A stretch of 64,000 nucleotides of DNA from Petrosia ficiformis (lineage: Eukaryota; Porifera; Demospongiae; Haplosclerida; Petrosiidae): positions 5,128,010 to 5,192,009 of the forward strand of contig OX345647.1 in assembly GCA_947044365.1 (NCBI GenBank), written 5' to 3'. The translations under genes were made by a program, and so were the position numbers. The notes beneath the pieces are model-generated. The model ran no database searches. It was not told the origin of the DNA and worked only from the letters and a program-made list of their open reading frames with translations. Of this stretch, positions 1 through 10,200 are shown one piece after another; position 1 is the stretch's first letter; every line of letters begins with the position of its first letter.

Positions 1-745
1 ATGAATTACATTTCTAATATCACATGGAACTCAAATTATGCCTTATATAATTATATTACACAAGTACTAAACAGTTAATATAGTGTGATATGAATAACGG
101 TTAATATATGTATGTACTTCCTTATATGTATACAAAAACACATATACTTACATTCACGTTTCTGAAGAGACACATGTCCTTACTCTCTCAAGTCACACAG
201 TGAGGAACTGTAATGTTTTGAAAGTTTCACAGCACACTGGTTAGTTTCTCTTAGTTCAGAAAACATATGAACTATACCTCTCTGTGGAAATGTACACACA
301 CATAATTACACAAATACACATACAAACACACATACACTGTATATACACACAAACACACATACGGACACACATTATCACTGCGAAATTATTAAAATAACCA
401 ATTTATTGGAATAGCATAAATTTCAATTTAGTTTGTCATACAGGTTGTTGTGGCTAAATGCATGATGTTACTATGACATTGTGTGTAGCAAGTATAAAAT
501 GGTATACTAAATTACATATAGGTGATTGCATGTTTCCAAGCCCTTTCACTGGCCACAACTGCCAGATATAATTACTTCAATTGATAAAGTAAATTGTTGG
601 CATGAAATATGAGTAGACAGCATCCTCAAATTATACTGCTTCAACTAATTGGTTATAATTAGCACAAAGTAGTTGTGGCTTTAGCATGTGTGTATCTATA
701 AGAACCTGAATGACACAAAAACACACACATATACACACATATGCA
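1..745. other. AT-rich non-coding sequence
   Basis: I see no coding exon, conserved motif or RNA gene here. The stretch is AT-rich with short CA-rich runs near 290-365 and 715-745. It is the left flank of the foldback element that begins near 750. Confidence 0.5.
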
Positions 746-749
746 TACA

Positions 750-1560
750 TATCACTGTAATATTAGTGTGTTATTTAATCCTCATTTGGTTACATCAGTT
801 TCAATATAATATCAATGATAAACTATAAGTACAATTCAATACTCATTTCTATTCTTACTAGGTAATATTTACAAGTAGTAATTTATTTCTTTTGATTTTA
901 ATATATATTGACTAGTATATAAAGTATATCACATAATCAAAGCCAATACACATATAATAGTATACAACTACATATATATGCTATCTTCTCAAATATCTGT
1001 GGAGTATATCGGAAGTTATTTACTATTATAAGTGCAAATTCATGTACATAATTATACTAAATACTCTGAAATGAGGATCTGTTGTTTTCCCTAGATGTTA
1101 GAATGGGAATGATAATAATAACCTACATATAGTAACAAAAACAGTATTAATATAATGTATAGTACTTGTAGGTTATTATTATCATTCCCATTCTAACATC
1201 TAGGGAAAACAACAGAGTGCCTCATTCCAGAGTAATTAGCATAATTATGTACATGAATTTGTACATCCGATTTACTCCACAGATATTTGATAAGATAGCA
1301 CATACATGTAGTTGTATTGGATTTAAATACTATTATATGTGTATTGGTTTTGATTATATCATATACTTTATATACTAGTCAATATAGATTAATATCAATA
1401 GAAATAAATTACTATTTGTAATAAATATTACCTAGTAAGATTAAATGAAAATATTACTTAGTAGGAAAAACAAATCAGTATTGAGGAAAACAGAATTACA
1501 TTGAAACTCTGTAATAAAATGGAAGGTTAAATAACCCATTACTTTTTACAGTGTATATAT
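750..1560. mobile_element. Long foldback (inverted-repeat) element
   Basis: Two arms of about 400 bp face each other around position 1147. The innermost 49 bp are a perfect inverted repeat (1079-1127 against 1167-1215) with a 39-bp loop. The outer arms match imperfectly: the words around CAAATATCTGTGGAGTA (about 991-1007), ACTAGTATATAAAGTATAT and ATACACATATAATAG on the left reappear in reverse complement at about 1275-1400. No transposase is visible, so it would be a non-autonomous foldback or MITE-type element. The target-site duplication was not resolved. Confidence 0.7.
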
Positions 1561-1561
1561 A

Positions 1562-1856
1562 CTAGCGCTGCAACGAATATTCGCTTGTTATTTTGGTATC
1601 CGAATGTATTTTTAGCATCTAGATAATTGTTTAATGTTTGCGCAAATGCAGAAATTGAACACAGTTTTCTACAAATGTAGAGTACTGAAAGGACGTTTAA
1701 AAAAACTTTGGCTGTTGTTAAACATCTATAGAATTCAGTTACAGTGAAATGATGAGCTAATATTTGATATTTCACTAGAAACGGGTTATGGCAACATTTC
1801 TCCGAAAGCAAGCGAATATCTAGTAATACTAAAAACTGCTATCCATTGTAGCCCTA
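1562..1856. mobile_element. Non-autonomous hAT-like element (tentative)
   Basis: The left end reads AGCGCTGCAACGAATATTCG and the right end, in reverse complement, reads AGGGCTACAATG followed further in by ATATTCGCTT. Ends of the form TAGGGCTGCAACGA are typical of hAT-superfamily elements. A 90-residue minus-strand open frame inside shows no recognisable transposase motif. The 8-bp target-site duplication expected for hAT is not clear, so the assignment rests on the ends. Confidence 0.4.
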
Positions 1857-2139
1857 ATACATACACAGACACACATAGACATACATTTATAATATTTATA
1901 TACAGACACACACACTTACATATGCATGCATACATATATATATATATATATATATAGGGACGAACCTTTGAAGCTTTCCTTAACGAAGCTTCAAATTTGA
2001 TATTGAATTTTCATCCCATCCTTAATATATACAGATGCACTCAAACACACATATGCGTATGCATATACATACATATACATAAATACACATAAATAGAGAA
2101 ATCATTCCATTTATAAGCAAACCACTTTAATAAAAGTAC
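1857..2139. other. AT-rich spacer with a short palindrome
   Basis: CA and TA microsatellite runs surround a compact inverted repeat at about 1972-1994 (TTGAAGCTT, a short loop, AAGCTTCAA). No exon is recognised. If the KRI1-like gene were intact its remaining exons would have to lie here or further left; none is visible. Confidence 0.4.
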
Positions 2140-3146
2140 CTTTTTTTATGTTTCATTTGTTCCTGAACACATGTAGTACTCTCATCTTCACTATCAGTAA
2201 GACTTGCTTCAACACCTTTTGATAGTAATCATTCATAATACATAGGTATAGTGTGAGTATATTAGTAGTATCATTATTATCCTCTTCATTTGTATCATCA
2301 GGTGACTCTATAATAATCAATACAAACATCAAATATTTCTAACATATATATACACACTCCAACAATTACTTAATGTAACAATGGTTGGTATGTGTACCAT
2401 TGAAAAACATATTGAGCCTATTAACACAGAGTTAATACACTGATAATATAATTACTGTTGATAAAACCACTGAGGGACACCAAATCACATACACATATCA
2501 CAAACACACACCTTCATAGAACTCTATCTCTTTATCATATATACGAGGATCCCTCTTCTTAACGAGAGATAAAGTGCATAAGAAATCCTTTGACTTCTGA
2601 ATAGTATCTTCCTATAGTCACATGACAATATGAAGAGGAATAAAGTTTGAAAATCAGATAATGAAAAGTACATCAATTAATTAATACTACAGATCACTCT
2701 ATAACATACAGCTGCTTCCTCATCTTCTTCTTCAGATGTACTAGATTCTTCATCTGATATTTCACCATACTTGTCTTGTACTATAATATAATATATAGTA
2801 TTATATATTATCATTGTATTAATTATATGTATATATATGTAATATCTAATGTACTTCAAAATGAATAGATATTTATATAATATATAGTCATGTACTATAA
2901 ATGAAATGAATTGTATATATAACAATATGATAACTGTTCAGTTTAGTATGTAACACAAACAGAACAGATACTATAGAAGATACTTTATTATAATCATTAG
3001 TCATTTCATAATGTCCTCTTATAATACACTCTTATAAATACACAAGATGATGATATACTATATCACTTACATTTTGATAACTCTTCTGATCTCTTTCTCT
3101 TCTCATTTTGATCAGCATAAGTCTTGTTAATAGTTAACCCCTCCAT
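2140..3146 (-). pseudogene. KRI1: KRI1-like ribosome-biogenesis gene, 5' part, apparently broken
   Basis: KRI1 is a nucleolar factor that acts with KRR1 in 40S subunit assembly. Four exons can be joined by GT-AG introns with consistent phases: 3071-3146 (ATG at 3146), 2710-2780, 2512-2611 and 2140-2307. They encode LTINKTYAD..KRKRSEEL, then KLQDKYGEISDEESS with an acidic run, then KDFLCTLSLVKKRDPRIYDK, matching the order and spacing of the KRI1 N-terminus (IN..YA...KR.EEL, KYG, acidic, FYKTLSLLKKKDPRIY). In the last exon a KRI1-like stretch (LYL...DYYQKVLK) and the following acidic stretch (SLTDSEDEST..VQEQMK) are in different frames, and the C-terminal two thirds of the family (about 700 residues) is not in the window. 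Either a frameshifted, 3'-truncated pseudogene or a gene with an error or a very long intron. The KRI1 identity is secure; its state is not. Confidence 0.65.
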
Positions 3147-3149
3147 GTT

Positions 3150-3580
3150 TCAACTATTACCACGTGGTTAACACACCTACTAATTAATTTTAGATGTCTA
3201 CTATGAATAATTAGTTTTTAAATACCAGATTACACAAAAAAGAAAAATAAATAAATAGACTGTTAGTTCACAATAGTGTATGTATGAGAATAAATACATG
3301 TGAAACATAAAATAATTGTGTATACAAATATGTAAGTTAGTGTATGAATTAAAATATATGTATGAGTTGTGTATCAGTGACAAATATGTGACGAAACTTC
3401 TAGTTGGCTTATAAAATATGTTTGGGATTATTATCGAAGAAATTTCATTATTTACTAAGATGTTTCAAAACTTAGAGATTTATACGATGGATTATGATGA
3501 CAGCAAAGGAGAGTACAAACGTATCCTTAACATTAACTAATCTGGAACTATGATCAGTATCTGATGTTAGTGATTTATCA
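3150..3580. other. KRI1 upstream flank
   Basis: Sequence upstream of the KRI1 start codon, repeated almost unchanged in the other two units (17830-18380, 31880-32330). It carries a conserved run around TTAGTTCACAATAGTGTAT that is expanded into a tandem array only in unit 2. No coding exon is seen. Confidence 0.45.
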
Positions 3581-4745
3581 CTACATACAAGTTATCAATA
3601 CATACGAGTCCTTCATCAGAGTACTTCATCGTTACACAGGTGAGTACTTCATTGATACATGTTTAGCATTTAGGATTCAAGGTTTAGGATTTAGGGATAG
3701 GGAATGCTTCATCGATACACATGCACATAGAATACTTCATCGAAGTGCTTCATAAATTACACAGGAGAGTACTTCATTGATACATGTTTAGCATTTAGGA
3801 TTCAAGGTTTAGGATTTAGGGATAGGGAATGCTTCATCGATACACATGCACATAGAGTACTTCATCGGAATGCTTCATCGTTACACAGGTGAGTACTTTA
3901 TTGATACATATTTAGCATTTAGCATTTAAGGTTTAGGATTTAGGGATAGGGAATGCTTTATCGATACACATGCACATAGAGTACTTCATTGGAGTGCTTC
4001 ATCGTTACACAGGAGAGTACTTCATTGATACATGTTTAGCATTTAGGATTTAGGGATAGGGAATGCTTCATCGATACACATGCACATAGAGTACTTCATT
4101 GGAGTGCTTCATCATTACACAGCCAAGTACTTCATGTTAGTATTGAATTCATTGATACAGATGCATAGAGTACTTCATCGGAGTGCTTCATTGTTACAAA
4201 GGTGAGTACTTCGTTGATACATGTTTAGGATTTAAGGTTTAGGATTTAGGGATAGGGAATGTTTCATCGATACACATGCACATAGAGTACTTCATTGGAG
4301 TGCTTCATCATTACACAGCCGAGTACTTCACGTTAGTATTGAATTCATTGATACAGATGCATAGAGTACTTCATCGGAGTGCTTCATTGTTACAAAGGTG
4401 AGTACTTCGTTGATACATGTTTAGGATTTAAGGTTTAGGATTTAGGGATAGGGAATGTTTCATCGATACACATGCACATAGAGTACTTCATTGGAGTGCT
4501 TCATCATTACACAGCCGAGTACTTCACGTTAGTATTGAATTCATTGATACAGATGCATAGAGTACTTCATCGGAGTGCTTCATTGTTACAAAGGTGAGTA
4601 CTTCATTGTGATACACATGTGAGTATTTTATCAAAGTGCTTCATCATTACACAGCCGAGTACTTCACATTAGTACTTAGTCGGAATGCTTCATTGATACA
4701 GATGCATAGAGTACTTTATCGAAGTGCTTCGTGTTTAGCATTAGG
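3580..4745. repeat. TACTTCATCG satellite, unit 1
   Basis: Irregular tandem repeats of roughly 110-130 bp built from shorter words: GAGTACTTCATCG, GTGCTTCATCGTTACACAG, TGATACATGTTTAGCATTTA and GGATTTAGGGATAGGGAATG. Several units around 4130-4600 are near-identical to one another, showing recent local duplication. The telomere-like TTTAGGG words are part of the repeat and do not form a telomere tract. The array recurs in unit 2 (18385-19075) and unit 3 (32330-33115) with different repeat numbers. Confidence 0.85.
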
Positions 4746-4764
4746 ATAATATTTCTGGCATTAA

Positions 4765-5100
4765 CTCTCTAGTCTCCAGTACTATCGGACTTGTCTCTTT
4801 GGCTAAGGATATTTCTATTTGTGTATCAATTTCAACATCTCATTTAGTCTGAGGAGAGTGATGAATGTATAGTGAGACATGTACAAAAGAACAGTGGATG
4901 AATGGATAGATAAAAGCACAAAAATGGATAACACATATATAAATTAAATGATATGTAAATATACTAAAATGATAACATATGTTACTTGTGTATGGTAATC
5001 ACTTACTTCTCAGACTGCTTCACTAGTAAGAGAAGAGGTATATATTATCAGTCTATGTATAATTAGCTATTGTCATCTTCTGAACATTCTATCACAAGTT
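4765..5100 (-). pseudogene. Old decayed DOCK exon 25 (5' end) and exon 24 remnants, unit 1
   Basis: About 4765-4855 aligns by eye with the 5' end of the functional DOCK exon 25 (43860-43950): CCAGTACTAT, GGACTTG, GGCTAA and ATCAATTTCAACATCTC recur in the same order up to the AGTCTGAGG acceptor region. About 4998-5100 resembles the 3' end of exon 24 (CACTTCTCAGACTG, then AGAGAAGAGG). Divergence is much greater than in the exon copies at 13.2-14.7 kb, so this is an older layer. Same remnants: 19095-19420 and 33140-33470. Confidence 0.55.
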
Positions 5101-5124
5101 CATTGTAAGAGCAACAGATAACCA

Positions 5125-6060
5125 TTTTAGGAGAGATTGTCAGGAAGGTCACATACCCGATAGGAAGATAGCATCTACCTGTACACGATGTGTATTGCTC
5201 TACTATACGACCTTAGTCCATGATCATCTGTGTAGTATTTGTTGACTACAGACATCTAAACATAAGATTAGGAACAATCATTGGATATGATAGGATAACA
5301 AACAGATAGACAGAGATACATACACACCATATACATATACAATGTACACATTTACTATAATCATACATATAAACATACATAGATATATACATTATGTATA
5401 CAACATATGACACAAATAAATAAAGGTACGTACTTAATACATAATTGTATACGCTGCACATACAAGCAAATGTTCACAGGTACGTATATATATGTATGTA
5501 TGTACATAATATATATAGACATAAATACATAAATGTAAATAAGCCATATATACACATACACTTACCTTCCTAGTATTAATGAGACCCATGCCCATACTCT
5601 AATATATAGATCTAGGAACTGCATCAGAAATCTTGCATACAGCTCTTTAACTAAGCTCTCTAAACAGTTACTACCAGGTGGTGAACAGATCTTCCAGACA
5701 CTGAGAACACTACAGAATTTGAATCGTCAACTTCATCATCCTCTTTTAGCCTGAAGAAAGGAATATATGAGTGATGATTAATGAATAGATATGGAAAGGA
5801 ATGGATAGGTAAATGGACACATGGATAGATGAATATACATGCAAATTACATGTAAATTAATTAATATAGATAATGAATATACTGATGAGGATGCGTAAAT
5901 GATAACATATAACTTGTGATAATCACTCACTTCTCAGACTGATGTCTTGTAGATTGATAGTGAGTTGTATCCAATCAAAGAGAAGAGGTATATATCACCA
6001 GTCTGTTCAAATATTACTATTGTCATCTTCCGCATGGTCATTCTGTCTCCACTCTATACT
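5125..6060 (-). pseudogene. Second old DOCK fragment: exon 31, 25 and 24 remnants, unit 1
   Basis: The minus strand of about 5125-5200 translates to YLPIGYVTF.TISP, matching [14 protein letters not shown] of DOCK exon 31. About 5563-5752 resembles exon 25, with VKELYARFL and RVWAW where the gene has AELCARLL and RAWAC, and ends at a CTGAAGAAAGG acceptor like that of exon 25. About 5926-6055 resembles exon 24. The order 31-25-24 is that of the gene with the intermediate exons lost. All frames are broken. TACA-type repeats fill the spaces. Confidence 0.55.
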
Positions 6061-6329
6061 TGATAAGATCATTAGTAAATTCTTGATGACTTTGTGAGTT
6101 ATGTTGCCATTGTTTGATAGTGTGTTTTTTAAAACATGATGAGTTCTTGGTGTGCTTGCAAATAGTATTGGTACTATGTTTGTGCCATATGTGATGTAAT
6201 TAAAGTTACCAACTATTACAATAGATTAGCCAAACTGATTACGGCTATTCCTTCTGCAGGAAGTGTTGTACACAATTGTAGATATATAAATACAATTATC
6301 TTGAGGAACTAGTCACGAATCCACAACAT

Positions 6330-6990
6330 TGATGGATAGAGATATTAAAAGGTGACATGCCATTAAAGATTGTTGGTTGAGTGAAAGCTGAGGCTACATC
6401 AATCAATGTTGTTCAGATTGAAACCCTACCCTCTAAGTACCCCTAGGATTGAGGGACATGTCCTAGCTATGTACTGCGAATGCGTATAAGCTATCGATAG
6501 ACATGTAGCTGGAGAAACTGAAGAAGTATGCTGAGAAATATTTATAGATGATATTTACGATAAACACATGTTGTCTTGATGTTCCTACTATTTCATAAAG
6601 TTTACATGTCTTTCAAAACATAGTGTTCTCTTGATGTCTTTGTGAAGTGTATTGGTGCCATTGTTAATGTTTGTGCTATATGTGATGTCGTTTATTATGC
6701 TGACACGTTTCTGACATTATTATGTGAAAATACTACATTGTCTTTGTGAAGAGTTTTGGTACCATTGATGGACAGAGAGTTTAAAGGTGTCACACCATTA
6801 AAAACTGCTGGTTAAAGGGAGGTTGTTCAGTAGACACCCTACCCTCCATGTACCCCTAGCATTGAGGGACATGCCGCTAGGTACTGCAGCAAATGAGTAT
6901 AAGCCATTGCCAGATCTGTAGCTGGAGAGACACAAGAGCTATGCCAACAAATATTTACCAAAGAGTGATAAACACGTGTTGCCATGATAT
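6330..6990. repeat. Internal duplication downstream of ankyrin gene 1
   Basis: Two diverged copies of a roughly 230-bp block (about 6330-6580 and 6771-6990) share, in order, GATGGA.AGAG, GGTG.CA..CCATTAAA, ACCCTACCCTC, GTACCCCTAG, GAGGGACATG, GTAGCTGGAGA and GATAAACAC. A second pair around TGTCTTTGTGAAG..TTGGT.CCATTG occurs nearby. The same pair sits at about 20660-20890/21150-21310 and 34705-34930/35235-35410. No reading frame is conserved, so it is non-coding or 3' UTR/flank sequence. Confidence 0.55.
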
Positions 6991-7256
6991 GAAGATGAAA
7001 TGAATTAGATCTTGTTATGATTTTCATTATGTCCCTAATGTTTAATTTCTTGTTTGTATACTAGTAAGTTTTGTGAGTTGAGGATCTTTATGAAGTGTGA
7101 TTATAATATCTATTGTGTAGTGTTCATATGTATATCTGATATGATAGGAGAAAATACTAAAGTTTATAACTGGTATGATATATGTAGTCAATAGTGATAT
7201 GTAAGATGAACTGGAAATATACTATACTATGAGAGAATTTGAATATTGAGAATAGA

Positions 7257-10200
7257 CTAGTTTAAAGTGACTTGTTGTTCGTCACTTTCGATTTCGTCTA
7301 CCCTATCAACAGGTTTTAAAGTTACAGGATAACTATCTAAAGACATCAGATCATCTTCAATATCACTATAATCAGACAGTTCTGTAGCATCGGAATGTTC
7401 TGTAGTGTCAGACCCAATTTCCAATGCACTGTCAAATGACTCTAGTGAGATAGATCTCAAACCTTCACCTAAAGGTCTAAATTCACTGAATAGTTTCACA
7501 ATATCATGATGACCAAATCCGGAAGCGTAGGCATGTGGAGACTTACCTACTCTGGAATCAGCATCTGATTCAAGAAGTATTCTCACAATATCAGTATGTC
7601 CATATCGTGAACGACGTGAAGCAAGATAAAGTGCTGTAATACCTGCTACTGCTTGATAATTAATGTTTACATCAGCTTTTATCAACTGCTTCACAACCTC
7701 ACTATGACCTATACCACTAGCTATCATAAGAGGAGTCCACCCATTACTTTTTGCTATATTAGGATCAGCACCAGATGTAAGAAGGGTAGAGACCACAACA
7801 GAATGACCATTCCCACTAGCTATATAAATAGCTGTTGCCCCATTATTGTTACAAGCATTAGGATTAACTTTGGCCTTCAATAGTATCTCAACTACCTCAT
7901 TATGACCATTACCACTACCTATCATAAGAGGAGTCGACCCATTACTATTTGCTATATTAGGATCAGCACCAGATGTAAGAAGGGTAGAGACGACAACAGA
8001 ATGACCATTCCGACTAGCTATATAAATAGCAGTTGTGCCACTTTTCAAACAAGCATTAGGATTAACTTTGGCCTTCAATAGTATCTCAACTACCTCATTG
8101 TGACCATTACCACTACCTATCATAAGAGGAGTCCCCCCATAGATAGTTGCCATATTAGGATCAGCACCAGATGTAAGAAGGGTAGAGACCACAACAGAAT
8201 GACCATTCCCACTAGCTATATAAATAACTGTTGCCCCATTATTGTTACAAGCATTAGGATTAACTTTGGCCTGCAATAATATCTCAACTACTGCATTATG
8301 ACCATTACCACTACCTATCATAAGAGGAGTCCACCCATTACTATTTGCTATATTAGGATCAGCACCAGATGTAAGAAGGGTAGAGACCACAACAGAATGA
8401 CCATTCTGACTAGCTATATAAATAGCTGTTGCCCCATTATTGTTACAAGCATTAGGATTAACTTTGGCCTTCAATAGTACCTCAACTACCTCATTATGAC
8501 CATTACCACTACCTATCATAAGAGGAGTCGACCCATTACTATTTGCTATATTAGGATCAGCACCAGATGTAAGAAGGGTAGAGACCACAACAGAATGACC
8601 ATTCTGACTAGCTATATAAATAGCAGTTGTGCCACTTTTCAAACAAGCATTAGGATTAACTTTGGCCTTCAATAGTATCTCAACTACCTCATTGTGACCA
8701 TTACCACTACCTATCATAAGAGGAGTCCCCCCATAGATAGTTACCATATTAGGATCAGCACCAGATGTAAGAAGGGTAGAGACCACAACAGAATGACCAT
8801 TCTGACTAGCTATATAAATAGCTGTTGTCCCGTTATTGTTACAAGCATTAGGATTAACTTTGGCCTGCAATAATATCTCAACTACCGCATTATGACCATT
8901 ACCACTACCTATCATAAGAGGAGTCCACCCATTACTATTTGCTATATTAGGATCAGCACCAGATGTAAGAAGGGTAGAGACCACAACAGAATGACCATTC
9001 TGACTAGCTATATAAATAGCTGTTGCCCCATTATTGTTACAAGCATTAGGATTAACTTTGGCCTTCAATAGTACCTCAACTACCTCATTATGACCATTAC
9101 CACTACCTATCATAAGAGGAGTCGACCCATTACTATTTGCTATATTAGGATCAGCACCAGATGTAAGAAGGGTAGAGACGACAACAGAATGACCATTCCG
9201 ACTAGCTATATAAATAGCAGTTGTGCCACTTTTCAAACAAGCATTAGGATTAACTTTGGCCTTCAATAGTATCTCAACTACCTCATTGTGACCATTACCA
9301 CTACCTATCATAAGAGGAGTCCCCCCATAGATAGTTACCATATTAGGATCAGCACCAGATGTAAGAAGGGTAGAGACCACAACAGAATGACCATTCTGAC
9401 TAGCTATATAAATAGCTGTTGTCCCGTTATTGTTACAAGCATTAGGATTAACTTTGGCCTTCAATAGTATCTCAACTACCTCATTGTGACCATTACCACT
9501 ACCTATCATAAGAGGAGTCCCCCCATCACTAGTTGCCATATTAGGATCAGCACCAGATGTAAGAAGGGTAGAGACGACAACAGAATGACCATTCCGACTG
9601 GCTATATAAATAGCAGTTGTGCCATTTTTCAAACAAGCATTAGGATTAACTTTGGCCTTCAATAGTATCTCAACTACCTCATTATGACCATTATGACCAG
9701 CTATCAAAAGAGGAGTCGACCCATCACTTGTTGCCATATTAGGATTAGCACCAGACGTAAGAAGGGTAGAGACAACAACAGAATGACCATTCCAACTAGC
9801 TATATAAATAGCAGTTGTGCCATTTTTCAAACAAGCATTAGGATTAACTTTGGCCTTCAATAATATCTCAACTACCTCATTATGACCATTACCACTACCT
9901 ATCATAAGAGGAGTCCACCCATTACTATTTGCTATATTAGGATCAGCACCAGATGTAAGAAGGGTAAAGACGACAACAGAATGACCATTCCGACTAGCTA
10001 TATAAATAGCAGTTGTGCCACTTTTCAAACAAGCATTAGGATTAACTTTGGCCTTCAATAATATCTCAACTACCTCATTATGACCATTACCACTACCTAT
10101 CATAAGAGGAGTCCCCCCATAGATAGTTGCCATATTAGGATCAGCACCAGATGTAAGAAGGGTAGAGACCACAACAGAATGACCATTCCCACTAGCTATA

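Noticed and set aside
1539..1811. A 90-residue minus-strand frame as a transposase fragment
   Set aside because: No DDE or hAT dimerisation motif is visible. Only the element ends are informative.
3580..4745. Telomeric repeat tract
   Set aside because: TTTAGGG words are scattered in longer satellite units and never form a pure tandem run of meaningful length.
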